A DNA stretch of 14,507 bases from Thermoplasmatota archaeon (GTDB lineage Archaea > Thermoplasmatota > Thermoplasmata > Thermoplasmatales > Thermoplasmataceae): contig JAMCUD010000091.1 of the NCBI GenBank assembly GCA_023379355.1, positions 1 through 14,507 on the forward strand, written 5' to 3'. The position numbers were made by a program, and so were the translations under genes. This document shows positions 13,825 to 14,507 of the stretch, one piece after another. Position 1 is the stretch's first letter; each line of letters begins with the position of its first letter. The notes under the pieces were generated by a model. The model was not told the DNA's origin. It made no database searches and saw only the letters and a list, made by a program, of their open reading frames with translations.

Positions 13825-14507
13825 ATGAGTAAAGTTGACTTTGAACGTTTAAGTAATATTTCCAAGGCACTTTCACACCCGGAGAGATCACAAATAGTTG
13901 AACTGCTGTCGGCTGATCACTGCAATGTTACTGAGATTGTCAGGAAGACTGGAATATCCCAGCCCAAGGTTTCCGGCCATCTCTCAAACTTGCAATCTGT
14001 TGGAATGGTTGAATCTGTCAGGTCGGGCAAGGAGATCATCTATTCTATTGTACCAGAAACACTTGAAAATTTATCTGCCTGGATTGACAGCCTGGCAGGC
14101 AGGAAAAGTAAAGAAAATTACACCGAACATGAGGATCATTATTTGGTGCAAACAGATTTCTCGTTTGCAAGGTGCTGTTATGATCACCTCGCCGGGAAGA
14201 TGGGAGTATGGTTGCTTAAAGAACTTTTAAGAAGGTCCTGGCTAAAAGTTGAAAACAGTGAAAAACCCACCTACAAGATCACTGATGCAGGAATTGAAGG
14301 TCTCCATAACATTGGAGTTAAGATACCTTTAGAAAAGAAAAATGGAAGGATGTTTGCATATGGATGCAGGGATGTTTCGGAAAGGAAACTGCACCTTGGG
14401 GGTTCTCTGGGGTATGCAATTTTCAAGGATTTAGTTTCGAAGGGCATATTAACAAAATCTGAAGGAACGAGAATATTAACTGTAAACAGCCCGGTCAAGG
14501 AATGGTT
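13825..14507 (+). CDS. ArsR-family winged-helix regulator with C-terminal YDHLAG domain, 3'-truncated by the window edge
   Basis: The frame opens at ATG 13825 and runs without a stop for 227 codons to the window end. Residues 1-75 are an ArsR winged helix: LSNISKALSHPERSQIVELL (helix 1-2), NVTEIVRKTGISQPKVSGHL (helix-turn-helix), LQSVGMVESVRSGKEIIYSI (wing). The C-terminal part has RCCYDHLAGKMGVWL (C111/C112 region), YKITDAGI, and GCRDVSERKLHLGGSLGYAI. This matches a common ArsR subgroup whose second domain carries C-x-YDHLAG and C-x-D-x-SERR-x-HL-x-G motifs, possibly a metal- or redox-sensing site. Adjacent Cys residues replace the usual single one. It is divergent from the DUF6058 gene. The ligand is unknown. 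Confidence 0.85.
   Translation, partial: MSKVDFERLSNISKALSHPERSQIVELLSADHCNVTEIVRKTGISQPKVSGHLSNLQSVGMVESVRSGKEIIYSIVPETLENLSAWIDSLAGRKSKENYTEHEDHYLVQTDFSFARCCYDHLAGKMGVWLLKELLRRSWLKVENSEKPTYKITDAGIEGLHNIGVKIPLEKKNGRMFAYGCRDVSERKLHLGGSLGYAIFKDLVSKGILTKSEGTRILTVNSPVKEW

Overview
The window reads as chromosomal DNA of an archaeon, most likely of the Thermoplasmatales. The evidence is: moderately AT-rich DNA; TATA-like boxes about 25 bases upstream of several start codons, which implies leaderless transcripts; TTG/GTG starts and purine-rich Shine-Dalgarno (SD) sites inside operons; AGG/AGA-rich arginine codons; and a kinase/decarboxylase gene pair that resembles the mevalonate-3-phosphate route known from Thermoplasma. 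No rRNA, tRNA, CRISPR array or complete insertion sequence was found. All product names come from reading motifs; no database search was run.

Layout. 1-1775 (+): the 3' part of homoserine kinase, overlapped by a PLP-dependent transsulfuration enzyme (Thr/Met branch point). 1954-2687 (-): a HEPN/minimal nucleotidyltransferase toxin-antitoxin pair, flanked by a 12-base direct repeat. 2849-5817 (-): a tightly packed four-gene operon, transcribed in the order isochorismatase-fold protein without its catalytic Cys, P-loop kinase (candidate mevalonate-3-phosphate 5-kinase), GHMP-family decarboxylase (candidate bisphosphomevalonate decarboxylase), HNH endonuclease. The decarboxylase frame is broken at its second codon. 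5934-6257 (-): a small winged-helix regulator. 6273-6919: a gene-poor stretch with two possible gene remnants. 6920-7477 (-): a pRiA4b ORF-3-like protein with a Cys-rich zinc-binding tail.

7797-13042 is a nucleic-acid-processing block. An XPB/Rad25 helicase (+) of the long type typical of Actinobacteria converges on a ~720-residue helicase-associated protein (-). That protein diverges from a NYN-LOTUS putative RNA nuclease (+). In Mycobacterium tuberculosis the XPB gene also sits beside a ~756-residue protein of this kind, so the helicase and its companion look like a bacterial-style pair now resident in an archaeon. 13101-13742 (-) is a DUF6058 protein, divergent from an ArsR-family regulator at 13825 (+) that runs off the window end.

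The two points most worth following are the bacterial-type XPB/accessory pair next to a NYN-LOTUS gene, and the one-base frame break at the start of what should be an essential isoprenoid gene. The break sits directly behind an excellent SD site and start codon.
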